A DNA stretch of 64,000 nucleotides, taken from NCBI GenBank assembly GCA_001592805.2, contig CP051139.1, forward strand, positions 1,488,001 to 1,552,000. Direction: 5' to 3'. Shown here piece by piece: positions 1 to 9,742 of this stretch. The notes below the pieces were generated by a model, which saw only the letters and a program-made list of their open reading frames with translations, was not told where the DNA came from and searched no databases. Both the position numbers and the translations under genes were made by a program. This DNA is from Peltaster fructicola (lineage: Eukaryota > Ascomycota > Dothideomycetes). The number at the start of each line of letters is the position of its first letter. Positions within the stretch are counted from its first letter, which is position 1.

Positions 1-826
1 TGACTACTTCGGCGACCAGAACGTCCCTCCACAACCTCACGCGATAGGTCTGTCGCAGCACTCGCCAATCTGGTATCTCACTCGGATACAAAAGTACTCG
101 TCCATCGCATTCACAGCGTTCACGACTGCGCACATTGTGAATACGTCCATCATTCCTTTGGTCACGCAAAGTGTCCCCGCCAGCGAACCATACCTCCTCC
201 TCACAAGACCATACTACCAGAGCTGGCCAATAGCAGAACCTCTGTTTGTCATTGCACCTCTGTCAGTACATATCGCAAGTGGTGTTGCGCTCCGGTTGTA
301 CAGGCGACGAGTGAATGCGAAACGATATGGAGCCGAGACACGATCAGAGAAGAAGTTATTCAGTGCAGCCTTGTGGCCAAAGGTATCTGGGACCAGCAAG
401 CTGGGCTTCGTTGGTGTACCACTGCTCCTAGGTCACACCTTCATCAACAGAGCTATTCCCAATCAATTCCCAGGAGGCAGTTCGAACGTTGGCCTCGCAT
501 ACGTTAGCCATGCCTTCGCCAAACATCCACTTATCAGTGCAGCAGGCTTCACAGCTCTCATCTCAGTCCTCGTCTTCCACACCACCTGGGGCTGGGCAAA
601 ATGGCTTGGTTTTACACCAGATCAGACTACAGCGCTCGGTGTTGAGCGGCAGTTGATCAAGAAAAGACGCTGGTATATCATCAATGGTGTTGCAGGCGCA
701 GTTGTGGCCCTGTGGATGGCAGGCAGCTTTGGTGTGGTCGGACGGGCAGGCGAAGCTCCTGGTTGGGTCGGCAAGATGTATGAGGAGATGTACCAGAAGA
801 TACCAATATTTGGCAGATGGGCCTGA
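1..826 (+). CDS. MCP1: MCP1-like mitochondrial membrane protein (5' partial)
   Basis: The reading frame is already open at base 2 and runs to a TGA at 824-826, so the 5' end lies outside the window. The visible part has about 274 residues. It contains the family-like stretch QKYSS..AF..AHI.NTSIIPL and several hydrophobic segments (around SIAFTAFTTAH, LFVIAPLSVHIASGVAL, SAAGFTALISVLVF and INGVAGAVVALWMAG), as expected for a multi-pass protein with the MCP1 transmembrane domain (formerly DUF1691). Yeast Mcp1 is a mitochondrial outer-membrane protein that recruits Vps13 and can bypass loss of ERMES lipid contacts; that role here is by homology. The ATG at 137 is internal to the domain and is not the true start. 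The gene is convergent with pantothenate kinase, whose stop lies 118 bp downstream. Confidence 0.8.
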   Translation, partial: DYFGDQNVPPQPHAIGLSQHSPIWYLTRIQKYSSIAFTAFTTAHIVNTSIIPLVTQSVPASEPYLLLTRPYYQSWPIAEPLFVIAPLSVHIASGVALRLYRRRVNAKRYGAETRSEKKLFSAALWPKVSGTSKLGFVGVPLLLGHTFINRAIPNQFPGGSSNVGLAYVSHAFAKHPLISAAGFTALISVLVFHTTWGWAKWLGFTPDQTTALGVERQLIKKRRWYIINGVAGAVVALWMAGSFGVVGRAGEAPGWVGKMYEEMYQKIPIFGRWA

Positions 827-944
827 GTACAATTCGCCTACCCCTGCCCCTGCACATGTTGTCAAGGTTGCGGTCCGACCGACGCCTGCCGTATGGCAAC
901 AGCAGGCAGCTTGATGCATCCCAAACTGTCGACTGTATCACGAA

Positions 945-2452
945 TCACTCGCTACCAGCCACATCGGGTCGCACCCAGTTCGCGGGCTTGCGCTTCATGA
1001 AGGCGCCGACTGCGCCAAGGTAGCCTTCGTGTCGCAGGAAGTATGCCTGCTTCTCGCCTTTACTCCAGAATTTGATGGCGTAGGACAGGGTGTGTATGGT
1101 CTGCAAGTGACCACGGATGAACGATCCTCCAAAATAGATCCGTTGCAGATCATGCTTCTCTGATTGAAGATACGCAATCTGGCCGATGTTGTTGCTAGAT
1201 TCGTCAGCAGAAGGCCACAACAACCATGGAAAACTCACCTTATAGCATAAAGCAAACATCTTGAGATATCCTCAGGCTTGAACATTCGTCCGTCGCCGAC
1301 GAGTTTTTGACCATCACCGTTTGTCTCAGCAGACGATCTCGAGTCACCGTCGCCGTTCATCCACATACTGCCGTCTTCTGCCTGTCGTTCGGCATCACGC
1401 TTCCGTTTGAGGACTTTGCCAAAACTGCTGGCAATGGTCTTCTCGCTGAGTCCAATCTTCTCATAGCCCATGCCTTCACCGTAGATATCGCCAACAAACA
1501 AGTCAATGTCAGAATTGTCGCCCTTCTCGGCCATAGCCAGCATATCGTCGAAGCTGCGCGCGCCAGTGAGTAGAGAAAGTAGTCCCCAGAAGGTGCCACC
1601 GCCTAGAGATGTTCCTCCAATACGTTTGAATTGTGAAGGTCCAGAGACTTTGATCATGGAAACACCACTGCCGATGTTCACCAATAGATATGGATAGATG
1701 TCTGTCCTTGCTTCAAGATAGGTTACTGGGCTCTCAGTATGTGCATCGTCGTATGTGAAGACTTCTGCTGGAATTTGCGTGATGAAAAAGTCCAGACCTC
1801 TGATCAGGCACTCCATTTCGTCTTCTCGCATCACGTCCACTCCGAGTTGTTCTTTGATCCTATCATAGAACTTGTAAGCTCCACCTCCGGTAGCCATGAC
1901 AGAGAGCTTCGAAGGGCCACCTTCGCCGACGTAGTCTCGCAGTTTGGACTGAAGTGTTCGAAGGTATTCAATACACTCGTCGATGCGGTTTGTCTCAAAC
2001 GTGAGAAAGTGTAGCCTTCCTCCAGCTGCAGCATGGCCGTTCTCCCGAGTGAAATACACAACTTTGGCCAAGGAGCCACCGATATCTGCAGCGACATGAC
2101 TCACCACAGCTGTATGGTTAGGCAGCCGTATGTCTCGTTTGTGATGTTGAGCAGTCGTCTCTGTGTCCTCTGCGTTGCTGTGCGGACTGCTACCGGTGCT
2201 CTCAGATGCAAGATCATGGTCGATTATGTAAGCATCAGTGACGTTGATCTTGATTGAACCTGGTGCTGCAATGGTCGACTGCATCTCAGCAGCTGAGCTT
2301 GAGAGACGTCGTCGTTTCGCCATGCTACGGTCCGGATCTGCCATATTGAAGAACGAGCTACGAGACTCAGGTCGAATGCTGAAAAGGGCACGCGAGCAGA
2401 CGTTGCTTGCGGAAGTGAATCGCTCGTGGCGCAGACTTGGCGACTTCCCCAC
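945..2452 (-). CDS. Pantothenate kinase, eukaryotic type (two exons)
   Basis: Model: complement of 1239-2452 joined to 945-1194, with a 44-nt intron (GTGAGT..CTGAC..TAG), giving 487 aa. It phosphorylates pantothenate, the first and rate-limiting step of coenzyme A synthesis. After about 110 disordered residues it shows the nucleotide-binding DIGGSLAK (D123), [31 protein letters not shown] and [13 protein letters not shown] motifs of the acetate/sugar kinase fold. Exon 2 completes the fold with [10 protein letters not shown] and [11 protein letters not shown]. The splice restores LLYAI-SNNIGQ, the expected family sequence. A charged, low-complexity insertion (KRKRDAERQ to NGDGQ) sits between the [13 protein letters not shown] stretch and the last part of exon 1. 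The N-terminus is uncertain; a Met at residue 37 is an alternative start. It is divergent from RTF2, with 246 bp between start codons. Confidence 0.93.
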
Positions 2453-2698
2453 AGTCCCTGTTCAAACAGACCTTTACTCTGCTTCTTCAGTAGTTCCTCA
2501 ACATTAACATATCGGGCTATAGGAGAGATCGTCCCACTGGACTGTACATCACCCCATACATTGAACGAGTAGAAAAATAACTACCGAGGTGCTGGTTCTG
2601 CAGGGAATGAATTGTGGAGTGAAATAGCTCTACACTAGTCAAAACATCACCGAGGAGTTGCCCATTCTCAACGACTCATTCTTGATAACCTCACCACG

Positions 2699-3532
2699 AT
2701 GGGAAATGATGGCGGTAGCATTCCGACGAGGAGGGAGCTGGTGAAAGAAGCAGCGCGCAATCCAACGACGAGCCAGATCAAGGAGACGCAGCATGAGAAG
2801 CAGGAGTACTTCTGGACCACCGACCCTATATCGCAGAAGCCACTTGTCCAGCCGATCGTGTCGGACGCTTACGGCACGCTATACAACAAAGACACCATAT
2901 TGGAGTACTTGCTCGAAGGAGCGCGTAGCGAGGATGTGAAGAGGACGTCGCGCGACTGCGTAAAGAGCCTCAAAGATGTCGTCGAAGTCAAGTTTGCCAC
3001 GGATGAGTCTGGCAAAGCTTGGACATGTCCTGTCACTGGTGACAAGCTCGGTCCTGGATCGAAAGCCGTATATCTGGTTCCATGTGGCCATGCGTTCTCC
3101 GGAATTGCGATGAAGGAGGTCTCTGGCGACAAATGTACGGTGTGCGAGACGGATTATGCACCAAACGATGTGATACCCATCATCTCGGCTGTCGAAACTG
3201 ACATTGCGCGATTGACATTAAGGCTGCAGACGTTGCAGGAGAAAGGTCTGTCTCACTCACTGAAGAAGGCATCTGGTAGCAAGAAGCGAAAGAAGACAGA
3301 CGTCGTAGCAGATCCTGTCGAGACGGCCAAAGCTGCAGAAAAGAACTCGTCGATCAACAATTCTTCTACCGCATCTTTGACAGCCAAAGTACTCCAGGAG
3401 CAGGACAGCAGCAAGAAGAGGAAGACCAACAGCGATACCGTCAAGAGCTTGTTCTCGAATAAGGACCAGACAAGCAACAACCGGAACAACGACTTCATGA
3501 CACGAGGCTTTAGTGTACCGGTAAAGCGGTGA
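2699..3532 (+). CDS. RTF2: Rtf2 family replication termination factor, RING-like
   Basis: This is a single exon of 277 aa. Rtf2 proteins act at stalled replication forks; fission yeast Rtf2 was found through site-specific termination at RTS1, and human RTF2 is removed by shuttle factors. The N-terminus starts MGNDGGSIPTRRELVKEA, matching the family's MG-D-GGSIP-R-ELV pattern. A first Zn-like module (TDPISQKPL..P.V.D..G.LYNKD) is followed by a C2HC2-type RING near residues 101-162 (W-C-P-V, VPCGHAF, CTVCE). The C-terminal third is lysine- and serine-rich and probably disordered, with KKRKK and KKRK clusters that could be nuclear localisation signals. It is convergent with the choline oxidase gene, 63 bp away. 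Confidence 0.92.
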   Translation: MGNDGGSIPTRRELVKEAARNPTTSQIKETQHEKQEYFWTTDPISQKPLVQPIVSDAYGTLYNKDTILEYLLEGARSEDVKRTSRDCVKSLKDVVEVKFATDESGKAWTCPVTGDKLGPGSKAVYLVPCGHAFSGIAMKEVSGDKCTVCETDYAPNDVIPIISAVETDIARLTLRLQTLQEKGLSHSLKKASGSKKRKKTDVVADPVETAKAAEKNSSINNSSTASLTAKVLQEQDSSKKRKTNSDTVKSLFSNKDQTSNNRNNDFMTRGFSVPVKR

Positions 3533-3595
3533 AATGTGGCGTACACAACAGATATATACTCGCTAGAACGCATCGACATTGGCAGTATATGCATA

Positions 3596-5224
3596 TCACA
3601 ACTTAGCACCATCCAACCCTTTCCAGCCGTGCGTCTGCGCGATCAGCTCTGCGGCTCGTTCTCCGATTGCCAGCACCGTCAACATTGGGTTGATAGTTGT
3701 CATCTCAGGGAAGACTCCAGCATCTGCAATTCGCACATTCTGCAGACCACGAACTCGCAGCTCTGAGTCGACGACTGCGAGTGGATCCTTCTCGACGTCT
3801 CCCATCTTGGTTGTGCCGGCTGGATGATAGACGGTATGCGCTGCTCGTCTGCCATACTCACTGAGATCCTCATCCGTCTGTATTCCGGGACCTGGTGCAA
3901 TCTCGCGCTCGATCCAGTCTGCGAATGGCTTCTCCTTCGCAATTCGACGAGCAGCCTTGAAGCCAGCCACAATCGTAGCAGCGTCGTAGCCTTCAGGGTC
4001 GGTGAAGTAGCGGAAATCAAGAGCTGGCTTGATGTTCGGATCCTTGCTGGTCAGATACAGCTTTCCACGAGATCTTGGTCGAGGAATATTCGGCGTCATG
4101 CAGAATGCATGCTGAGGAGTGTCGTAGCCAAGACGCGAAGTGTTGTAGACGAATGGGATCTGATAACAATGCATCATGACATCTGCGATATCGCCATCAT
4201 CTCCAGCAGCGTTTGCTGCCTCTCGACGAAGGAAGATGCCTGCGTCCGAGTCCATCGTGGTCTGGTTCAGCGGTACTGCCTGGTTGAGCTCCCACAATAT
4301 GATGGTCTCTGGATGATCTAGCAAATTCTCGCCGACACCAGGCAGATCATGTACTACTGGTATTTGAAGTTCCTGGAGCTGCTGTCTTGGGCCCAAACCA
4401 GAGAGGAGCATCAGACGAGGTGTGTCGACTGCACCCGCACACAGGATCGTCTCCGCTCTAGCACGAAGCGAATGTGCTGTGCCATCCTGCAGCTTGACAT
4501 CTACACCAGTGACCTTGTTGTCTGTCACGTTGACTCGGCTCACCCAGGCATTCGTCAGTATGGTCAGATTCGATCGCTTCTCGTCTCCGCGCAGGATTGG
4601 ATGGATGTAAGCAACACTCGCACTGCTTCGTCGGCCATCATCAGGGTTGTACGAGACATTGAAGAAGCCAACACTCTCCTTCAACGCACCGGTCTCTTTG
4701 ATCTCCTTGTTGAAGTCGTGGATGATTGGAATGTTCATGGCAGTGGAACAGCTAGTTACCCAGTCCAGACACAGCTGGTTTCTGTGTCGTTCGTGGACAG
4801 GCTGCACTGTGTTGCGAAGGTTGTCAAGCAGTCTGGTGAAGTTCTTGAAGTCCCAACCTTTGCAACCTTGCTCGACCCATCGTTTGCAATCGTACTCAAA
4901 TGGTCGGAAGCTGATCAGCGTGTTGTGACTGGAGCAGCCACCGAGGACCTTGGCTCTTGAGTGTCTGATATGTGAGTTGCCCATTGGTTGCTCTGTTGTA
5001 GGGTAGTCATAGTCCAGCTCACCACCAAGCAGTTTTAACCAGTCTTTGAGAAGCAACACGCGATCGTCCATGAAGTCTGATGGTCCAGCTTCGATCAGAA
5101 GCACCCGCTTCGATGGTAGGTACTCTGACAGCCGTGATGCTAGTACACATCCTGCCGTGCCACCTCCAATGATTAGAAAGTCATAGCTGTTGACATCCGC
5201 TGCTGGTAAGTGAGTGGTAGTCAT
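3596..5224 (-). CDS. Choline oxidase-type GMC flavoprotein
   Basis: Single exon, 542 aa, about the length of Arthrobacter choline oxidase (546 aa), which oxidises choline via betaine aldehyde to glycine betaine with release of H2O2. The ADP-binding motif IIGGGTAG (residues 18-25) identifies a GMC oxidoreductase. Comparing with the Arthrobacter enzyme from memory, the catalytic set is retained: His100 in CSSHN (covalent FAD site, H99), Glu312 in ILWEL (E312), His352 in MMHC (H351), Val465 and His467 in VYHPAG (V464, H466), and Asn512 in INP (N510). The exception is Thr102 where the bacterial enzyme has Ser101. No signal peptide is visible, and the C-terminus lacks an obvious SKL-type peroxisome signal. 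It is divergent from the betaine-aldehyde dehydrogenase gene. A choline dehydrogenase or other GMC substrate is possible but less likely given these residues. Confidence 0.88.
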   Translation of the reverse strand: MTTTHLPAADVNSYDFLIIGGGTAGCVLASRLSEYLPSKRVLLIEAGPSDFMDDRVLLLKDWLKLLGGELDYDYPTTEQPMGNSHIRHSRAKVLGGCSSHNTLISFRPFEYDCKRWVEQGCKGWDFKNFTRLLDNLRNTVQPVHERHRNQLCLDWVTSCSTAMNIPIIHDFNKEIKETGALKESVGFFNVSYNPDDGRRSSASVAYIHPILRGDEKRSNLTILTNAWVSRVNVTDNKVTGVDVKLQDGTAHSLRARAETILCAGAVDTPRLMLLSGLGPRQQLQELQIPVVHDLPGVGENLLDHPETIILWELNQAVPLNQTTMDSDAGIFLRREAANAAGDDGDIADVMMHCYQIPFVYNTSRLGYDTPQHAFCMTPNIPRPRSRGKLYLTSKDPNIKPALDFRYFTDPEGYDAATIVAGFKAARRIAKEKPFADWIEREIAPGPGIQTDEDLSEYGRRAAHTVYHPAGTTKMGDVEKDPLAVVDSELRVRGLQNVRIADAGVFPEMTTINPMLTVLAIGERAAELIAQTHGWKGLDGAKL

Positions 5225-5716
5225 CTTTGAAGGAATGCAAGTGCTAGACTTCAGTGCTTTCTCGAAAAGAGTGAATTCGAGGATAGCGACTGTCAGACAG
5301 TAGTACAGACGACAACCTAAAGAGGTGCAAGGATCCGAGAAGAATCTGATACTTACGATGTCGTGATCTACACACTACGGTCCGATAAGGTAAGAAAACG
5401 CCTTGAGATGCCCCACTGTGGTGGTAGCAAAAGAGTGTGACATGACCGGATTGCCACCTTTACCACCGCCAAGGTTGCAGTGTTTTCTCAGCAAAAAGTT
5501 CGTGCGATCGCGTAGCTATCAAGCAGTGCAACAGGCAGTTCTTCGGTTGTTCTAAGTCGGCGCCAATGGAATCGAAAGGCTTTTCCTAACCTGAAGAAGA
5601 TCAGCTACTTCAAGGTCTTAGAAAGCTAGAGACACATGACGCAGGGCTGAACGGACTGCTCTTGAGCTGCGAACAACGCCCGTTGTTGTGGCGAGCAGAT
5701 CTCACACCATCTCGTC
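5225..5716. promoter_or_regulatory. Shared divergent promoter of choline oxidase and BADH
   Basis: This 492-bp stretch separates the two start codons and must hold both promoters. A GATA-factor-type hexamer CGATAA lies at 5393-5398, and a CCAAT box lies at 5563-5567, about 150 bp before the dehydrogenase ATG. GATA sites often mediate nitrogen control in ascomycetes, which would suit a choline catabolic pair, but a single site is weak evidence. I see no convincing TATA box. Confidence 0.45.
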
Positions 5717-7246
5717 ATGACACTACCATCTTTCGGGGACGGTCCACGACCGCTATACATCAATGGTCGACCACACCGTACAGATGAGACATTCGAGACA
5801 GTGGACCCATCGACAGCCAAGCCGATCACAGCGATATGCAAAGCAGACCGGCGTTCCGTAGACGCAGCTGTCGCTTCAGCAAAGGCTGCCTTTCCGGTCT
5901 GGTCATCCACATCGACCGTGGAGCGAGCACGCATCCTTCTCAAGGCAGCGGCACTGCTTCGAGCACGAAACGATGAACTTGCTTCCATCGAAACTTCAGA
6001 TACTGGTAAGCCATTCTCAGAGACAAGCACTGTCGATATCGTCACTGGCACAGACGTGCTCGAGTACTACGCTCATCTTGTCGCTTCGGGCGGACTGAAC
6101 GGTGAGACAACTCAACTTCGACCTGACGCCTGGCTCTACACTCGCAAAGCGCCTCTCGGCGTGTGTGCTGGAATAGGAGCTTGGAACTATCCAATCCAGA
6201 TCGCGCTGTGGAAGTCTGCACCTTGCCTGGCTGCAGGCAATTGCATGGTCTACAAGCCATCAGAGTTCACACCTCTGCATGGTCTAGTTCTTGCTGAGAT
6301 ATACAGCGAGGCGGGCCTACCTGATGGTGTTTTCAATGTTGTTCAGGGCGCAGGCGAGGTCGGTGCCATGCTCACAGCACATCCAGACATAGCCAAGGTG
6401 TCCTTCACTGGACAGGTCTCTACAGGCTGCAAAGTGGCAAGCTCCGCAGCAGCTGGCATGAAGTACGTTACGATGGAGCTTGGAGGAAAGTCACCATGCA
6501 TCATATTGCCTGATGCCAACCTGGATGATGCTGTGAATGGCGCCATGATGGCAAACTTCTTCTCAACTGGCCAAGTCTGCACCAATGGCACGAGAGTGTT
6601 TGTGCCGAAGAGCATGCTGCAAGCCTTCGAGAAGCGGTTGGTAGAGCAGATGGGCAACATACGTGCAGGACCGCTACAAGATCCAAACACGAACTTTGGG
6701 CCACTGGTGAGTGGAGCGCACTACGAAAAAGTGATACGACTCATCAAACACGGAATCGAGAAGGACAAGGCAAAGCTACTATACGGTGGATATTCGAAGC
6801 CGATGGTGTCTGGGATAGACACTAATGGCTACTGGGTCAAACCAACAGTCTTCACAAATTGCACAGATGACATGTTGATCACAACAGAGGAAATCTTCGG
6901 TCCGGTATTGTGTATCCTCCCGTATGCAGATGACGCTCCAAGCTATGTCGAAGAGCTGGTGCAGCGAGCCAACAAGACTCGCATGGGACTTGCTGCCGGC
7001 ATCTTCACAAAGGACATCAACCTAGGACACAGCATCATTGCTCGTGTGCAAGCTGGGATCACATGGATCAACACATGGGGAGAATCACCGGCCGAAATGC
7101 CAGTCGGCGGCTGGAAGATGAGTGGTCTTGGTGTCGAGAATGGTCGAAAAGGGCTAGAGAACTGGGTACAGAATCAGAGCACACTGGTTGAGATGGCCGG
7201 AAGTGTTGCAACGGTCTTCAATCAGCTGGAGAAGGCTAAACTGTGA
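5717..7246 (+). CDS. Betaine-aldehyde dehydrogenase (ALDH superfamily)
   Basis: Single exon, 509 aa, normal length for the family. It oxidises betaine aldehyde to glycine betaine with NAD(P)+, the second step after choline oxidation; the assignment to this ALDH subfamily rests on sequence character and on the neighbouring choline oxidase. Visible motifs are the substrate/cofactor region GIGAWNYPIQIA.WK.APCLAAGN, KPSE, the Rossmann FTG.V.TG, the general base Glu254 in MELGGKSP, and the nucleophile Cys288 in GQVCTNGTRVF; the 34-residue spacing between them is typical. EIFGPV and GGWKMSGLG.E.G close the fold. No targeting peptide is obvious, so a cytosolic site is likely. Glycine betaine could serve as osmolyte, methyl donor or nitrogen/carbon source. 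Confidence 0.92.
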   Translation: MTLPSFGDGPRPLYINGRPHRTDETFETVDPSTAKPITAICKADRRSVDAAVASAKAAFPVWSSTSTVERARILLKAAALLRARNDELASIETSDTGKPFSETSTVDIVTGTDVLEYYAHLVASGGLNGETTQLRPDAWLYTRKAPLGVCAGIGAWNYPIQIALWKSAPCLAAGNCMVYKPSEFTPLHGLVLAEIYSEAGLPDGVFNVVQGAGEVGAMLTAHPDIAKVSFTGQVSTGCKVASSAAAGMKYVTMELGGKSPCIILPDANLDDAVNGAMMANFFSTGQVCTNGTRVFVPKSMLQAFEKRLVEQMGNIRAGPLQDPNTNFGPLVSGAHYEKVIRLIKHGIEKDKAKLLYGGYSKPMVSGIDTNGYWVKPTVFTNCTDDMLITTEEIFGPVLCILPYADDAPSYVEELVQRANKTRMGLAAGIFTKDINLGHSIIARVQAGITWINTWGESPAEMPVGGWKMSGLGVENGRKGLENWVQNQSTLVEMAGSVATVFNQLEKAKL

Positions 7247-7836
7247 AGTGGTGGCCGACGGTCAGGTCCATACAACAAGCTATCTAATCTGCAGGCATTC
7301 TCCGACAGACCTGCAAAGCGTCGTGCCAAAGGTTATATGTGCTGGCCTGTGAGCACTGCTCACGACCACACACATCTTCGCCACGATATGGCGGCGTTGA
7401 ATACAAATTGAACAATCGAACAGTCAAGGAGATCGCGAAGGCAGTCGCTTTGGCTGAACAAAAAATGAAGTCGACGGCGACTCAACTCCTTCTCGTGATC
7501 GCGTTGCTGTAATGACGAAAAAGAGATACTGTCTCAATCTGTTGTTCTGATCAATAACTCCATCAATTTGTGTAGAAATCCCGAGAGTTGTGAGTAACTG
7601 CGCCATTCTGAGTGGTGAGTCGCACTCGAAGCAATCTGTCAATTTGTGGTGAATGCGTGTTGTTCATCTTTCTGCAATCTGGTGAGACGAGTGGTTCCTG
7701 TTCCTGACGTCAAGTTAAGCTTCGAGCTATGAGGATCTGCTGCGTGATGCTTCATTTGCCAATGTTGGGAGAACGACCATTGCTGATCATGTTGTCAGCA
7801 GGGGTTCGGACGATGTGAAAGGAGGATGAAATGAAA
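7247..7836. other. Intergenic, convergent 3' regions
   Basis: 590 bp between the BADH stop and the BTB gene stop. It presumably holds both 3' untranslated regions. Only short overlapping frames occur and none resembles a protein family; no repeat or RNA gene was recognised. Confidence 0.6.
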
Positions 7837-8682
7837 TCAGACTTGCCCGAGCTCTACAACATCGTCAATATGGTTGGACATCGCAACAAACAGATCAAAA
7901 AAGAGTTGTGTGCCGCCTTTCTCCATCTCCATCTGCATTGTGCCGCTTCGCTTGAAGGTCTTTCGGCTGCGAATGATGAGGGCAAGATAGTGGGCTCTGA
8001 GCCGTGAGTCGCTTGGTGGCGTGCTGGCATATGCGAAACGTGCACTACGAAGGATCGTGGCGACATCGATACCAGTCTGCAAGCCTTGCTTTCGAAGAGC
8101 AAGACGCTGCAGATCTGGCAGACCGAATCGCAACGCCGAGCAGTACACGGCGGTGTCACGAAGAATGTAATCACCTATGCCATGGTGGTAGATTGTCGCG
8201 GACTCGTTCAAGCCAGCAAATTTCTTCTCATCCGGTGTGTCCGGGTATGTAGTCAGGTCTTCGCCATCCTCGAGCGACCAGGTGTTGCGCTTTCTGTCGT
8301 GCAGTAGACGCGGGTAATAGTCGCCCTTGTAAAGGTATTCGAGGATGGCGCTGAAGACCTCAGGCTCCTCGTCAGGCAAGGTGATACGCCTCGAGCCAGG
8401 GGAAGAGAAGAACTGATCCCTACACGCCTCGGAGAACCAAGGTGAGCGGGTCAGGACATCTTCGTGTGCAGCGAACAAACGTTGGTCCTTGCCAACAGCG
8501 ACCGTGATAATGGCGCTGTTGAGCCTAGGAGAACCGCCTCCGATAGATGGAGACGTGTCTGGGGTCACGTCGTTCAGAGCATCACGAATCCTCTGCTTGG
8601 CGTCATCTCGGAAAGAATGCTTCGATATCTTCCTCGCTTTGTTCACTCTATCTTTCGAACCAACGAAGGATCGTTTGAACAT
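7837..8682 (-). CDS. BTB/POZ domain protein
   Basis: Single exon, 281 aa. A BTB/POZ fold spans roughly residues 55-130: VAVGKDQRLFAAHEDVLTRS is the typical 'F.AHK.VL...S.FF' entry, followed by ITLPDEEPEVFSAILEYLYKGDY. Such proteins dimerise and often serve as Cullin-3 adaptors; in Pezizomycotina a large family of stand-alone BTB proteins of unknown role exists, and this one fits it. After the BTB comes a variable loop (residues ~130-170) and an alpha-helical BACK-like tail (DTAVYCSALRFGLPDLQRLALRK). The N-terminus is basic (KARKISKHSFRDDAKQR). No Kelch, MATH or other partner domain is present. It is divergent from the E2 gene, with 499 bp between them. Confidence 0.8.
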   Translation of the reverse strand: MFKRSFVGSKDRVNKARKISKHSFRDDAKQRIRDALNDVTPDTSPSIGGGSPRLNSAIITVAVGKDQRLFAAHEDVLTRSPWFSEACRDQFFSSPGSRRITLPDEEPEVFSAILEYLYKGDYYPRLLHDRKRNTWSLEDGEDLTTYPDTPDEKKFAGLNESATIYHHGIGDYILRDTAVYCSALRFGLPDLQRLALRKQGLQTGIDVATILRSARFAYASTPPSDSRLRAHYLALIIRSRKTFKRSGTMQMEMEKGGTQLFFDLFVAMSNHIDDVVELGQV

Positions 8683-9181
8683 TGTGACTCGAATATCGCG
8701 GCGCTTCTTCCGACTTTCCTAACGAGTGAAGGGTGCTGTAGATAGGTGGGTGCTAAAGAGTGTGAGACTCCAAAGGTCGATCGACTCGCGGTGCAGGAAG
8801 TCCAAGGCAGGTTGCCGATGGACTTGATTGTTGACTGCAGCGGTGACGAGAGAAGAGAAGCGCGAAGAAGAGGGAAGACTTTATATTTTGACTGCTGGGC
8901 GTGGCTAGCCGCTGCCGTACGAACGAGGCGCGCTAGCACGTGCGGATCAGTGCATTGATAGGTGGGGAATGGAGACCCTCGCTCATGCACAGTTGCCTGT
9001 TTGGACACCCAGCTTTCCTCTAGGCACTGAGGCTCAGACAACAGCTCAGCGTTTGTATAGAGCGTGAGCAAACAGAGCGAGCACACAAGCCGGTCTTGAC
9101 CATCCTTCGCCTCCAGCAAAGCTCACTCTCGTCAGCAATATCTCGAATACCGTACGTCACGACACCGACGCTTCGATCACA
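8683..9181. promoter_or_regulatory. Divergent promoter region, BTB gene and E2 gene
   Basis: 499 bp between two start codons. The frames here are short and probably spurious. An AT-rich TTTATATTTTG lies at 8880-8890 within an otherwise GC-balanced stretch and could be a TATA-like element for the minus-strand gene. No other motif stands out. Confidence 0.4.
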
Positions 9182-9742
9182 ATGGCGGGCAACAAACGAC
9201 TCCTTAAGGTACTGCAAGCATGATCGCAGTGATGTGTACGAGTACTGATCGTCCACACAGGAGCTCGCAGACGTCAACAGCAATCCACCGCCAGGATGTA
9301 CAATCAAGCTGCCGAAGGAGGAGGACATCTTCTTGTGGGAAGTGACGATGGACGGCCCTTCGGACTCCGCATACGCAGTAAGTAAGAATAAACAGGAAGT
9401 ACGTCCAGACAGCTGAGGAAAATGCAGGGCGGCAAGTTCATCCTTCACATCACCATTCCTAAGGAGTATCCGTTCAAACCACCGGTCCTTGGCTTTCGGA
9501 CTAAAGTCTACCATCCGAATGTCACAAATGACGATCGAGGAGCAATGTGCTTGGGCATGCTACGGCCAGAAGAGTGGAAGCCACCAAACAAGATCTCGGA
9601 CGTGCTCAAGCTCGTGCGTACAGTGCTTGGACAACCACAACCTGACGATGCCGTCGAGGCAGCTATTGCGGAACAGTACAAGAACGATCCGAAGGGCTTC
9701 GAGAAGACGGCTCGAGAATGGGTCAGCAAGTACGCAAAATGA
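9182..9742 (+). CDS. Ubiquitin-conjugating enzyme E2 (three exons)
   Basis: Model: 9182-9208, 9261-9377, 9428-9742 (introns 52 and 50 nt), giving 152 aa, a minimal class I E2 made of the UBC fold only. The protein starts MAGNKRLLKELADV and contains EYPFKPP, the HPN motif in YHPN, and the active-site Cys89 in AMCLGML. It ends AREWVSKYAK, like Ubc4/UBE2D enzymes. The segment PEEWKP after the active site recalls UBE2L3, so the subfamily is unclear. It would accept ubiquitin from E1 and pass it to RING- or HECT-type E3 ligases. The starting ATG was chosen because exon 1 supplies the conserved helix-1 residues and the phases close perfectly. Confidence 0.9.
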
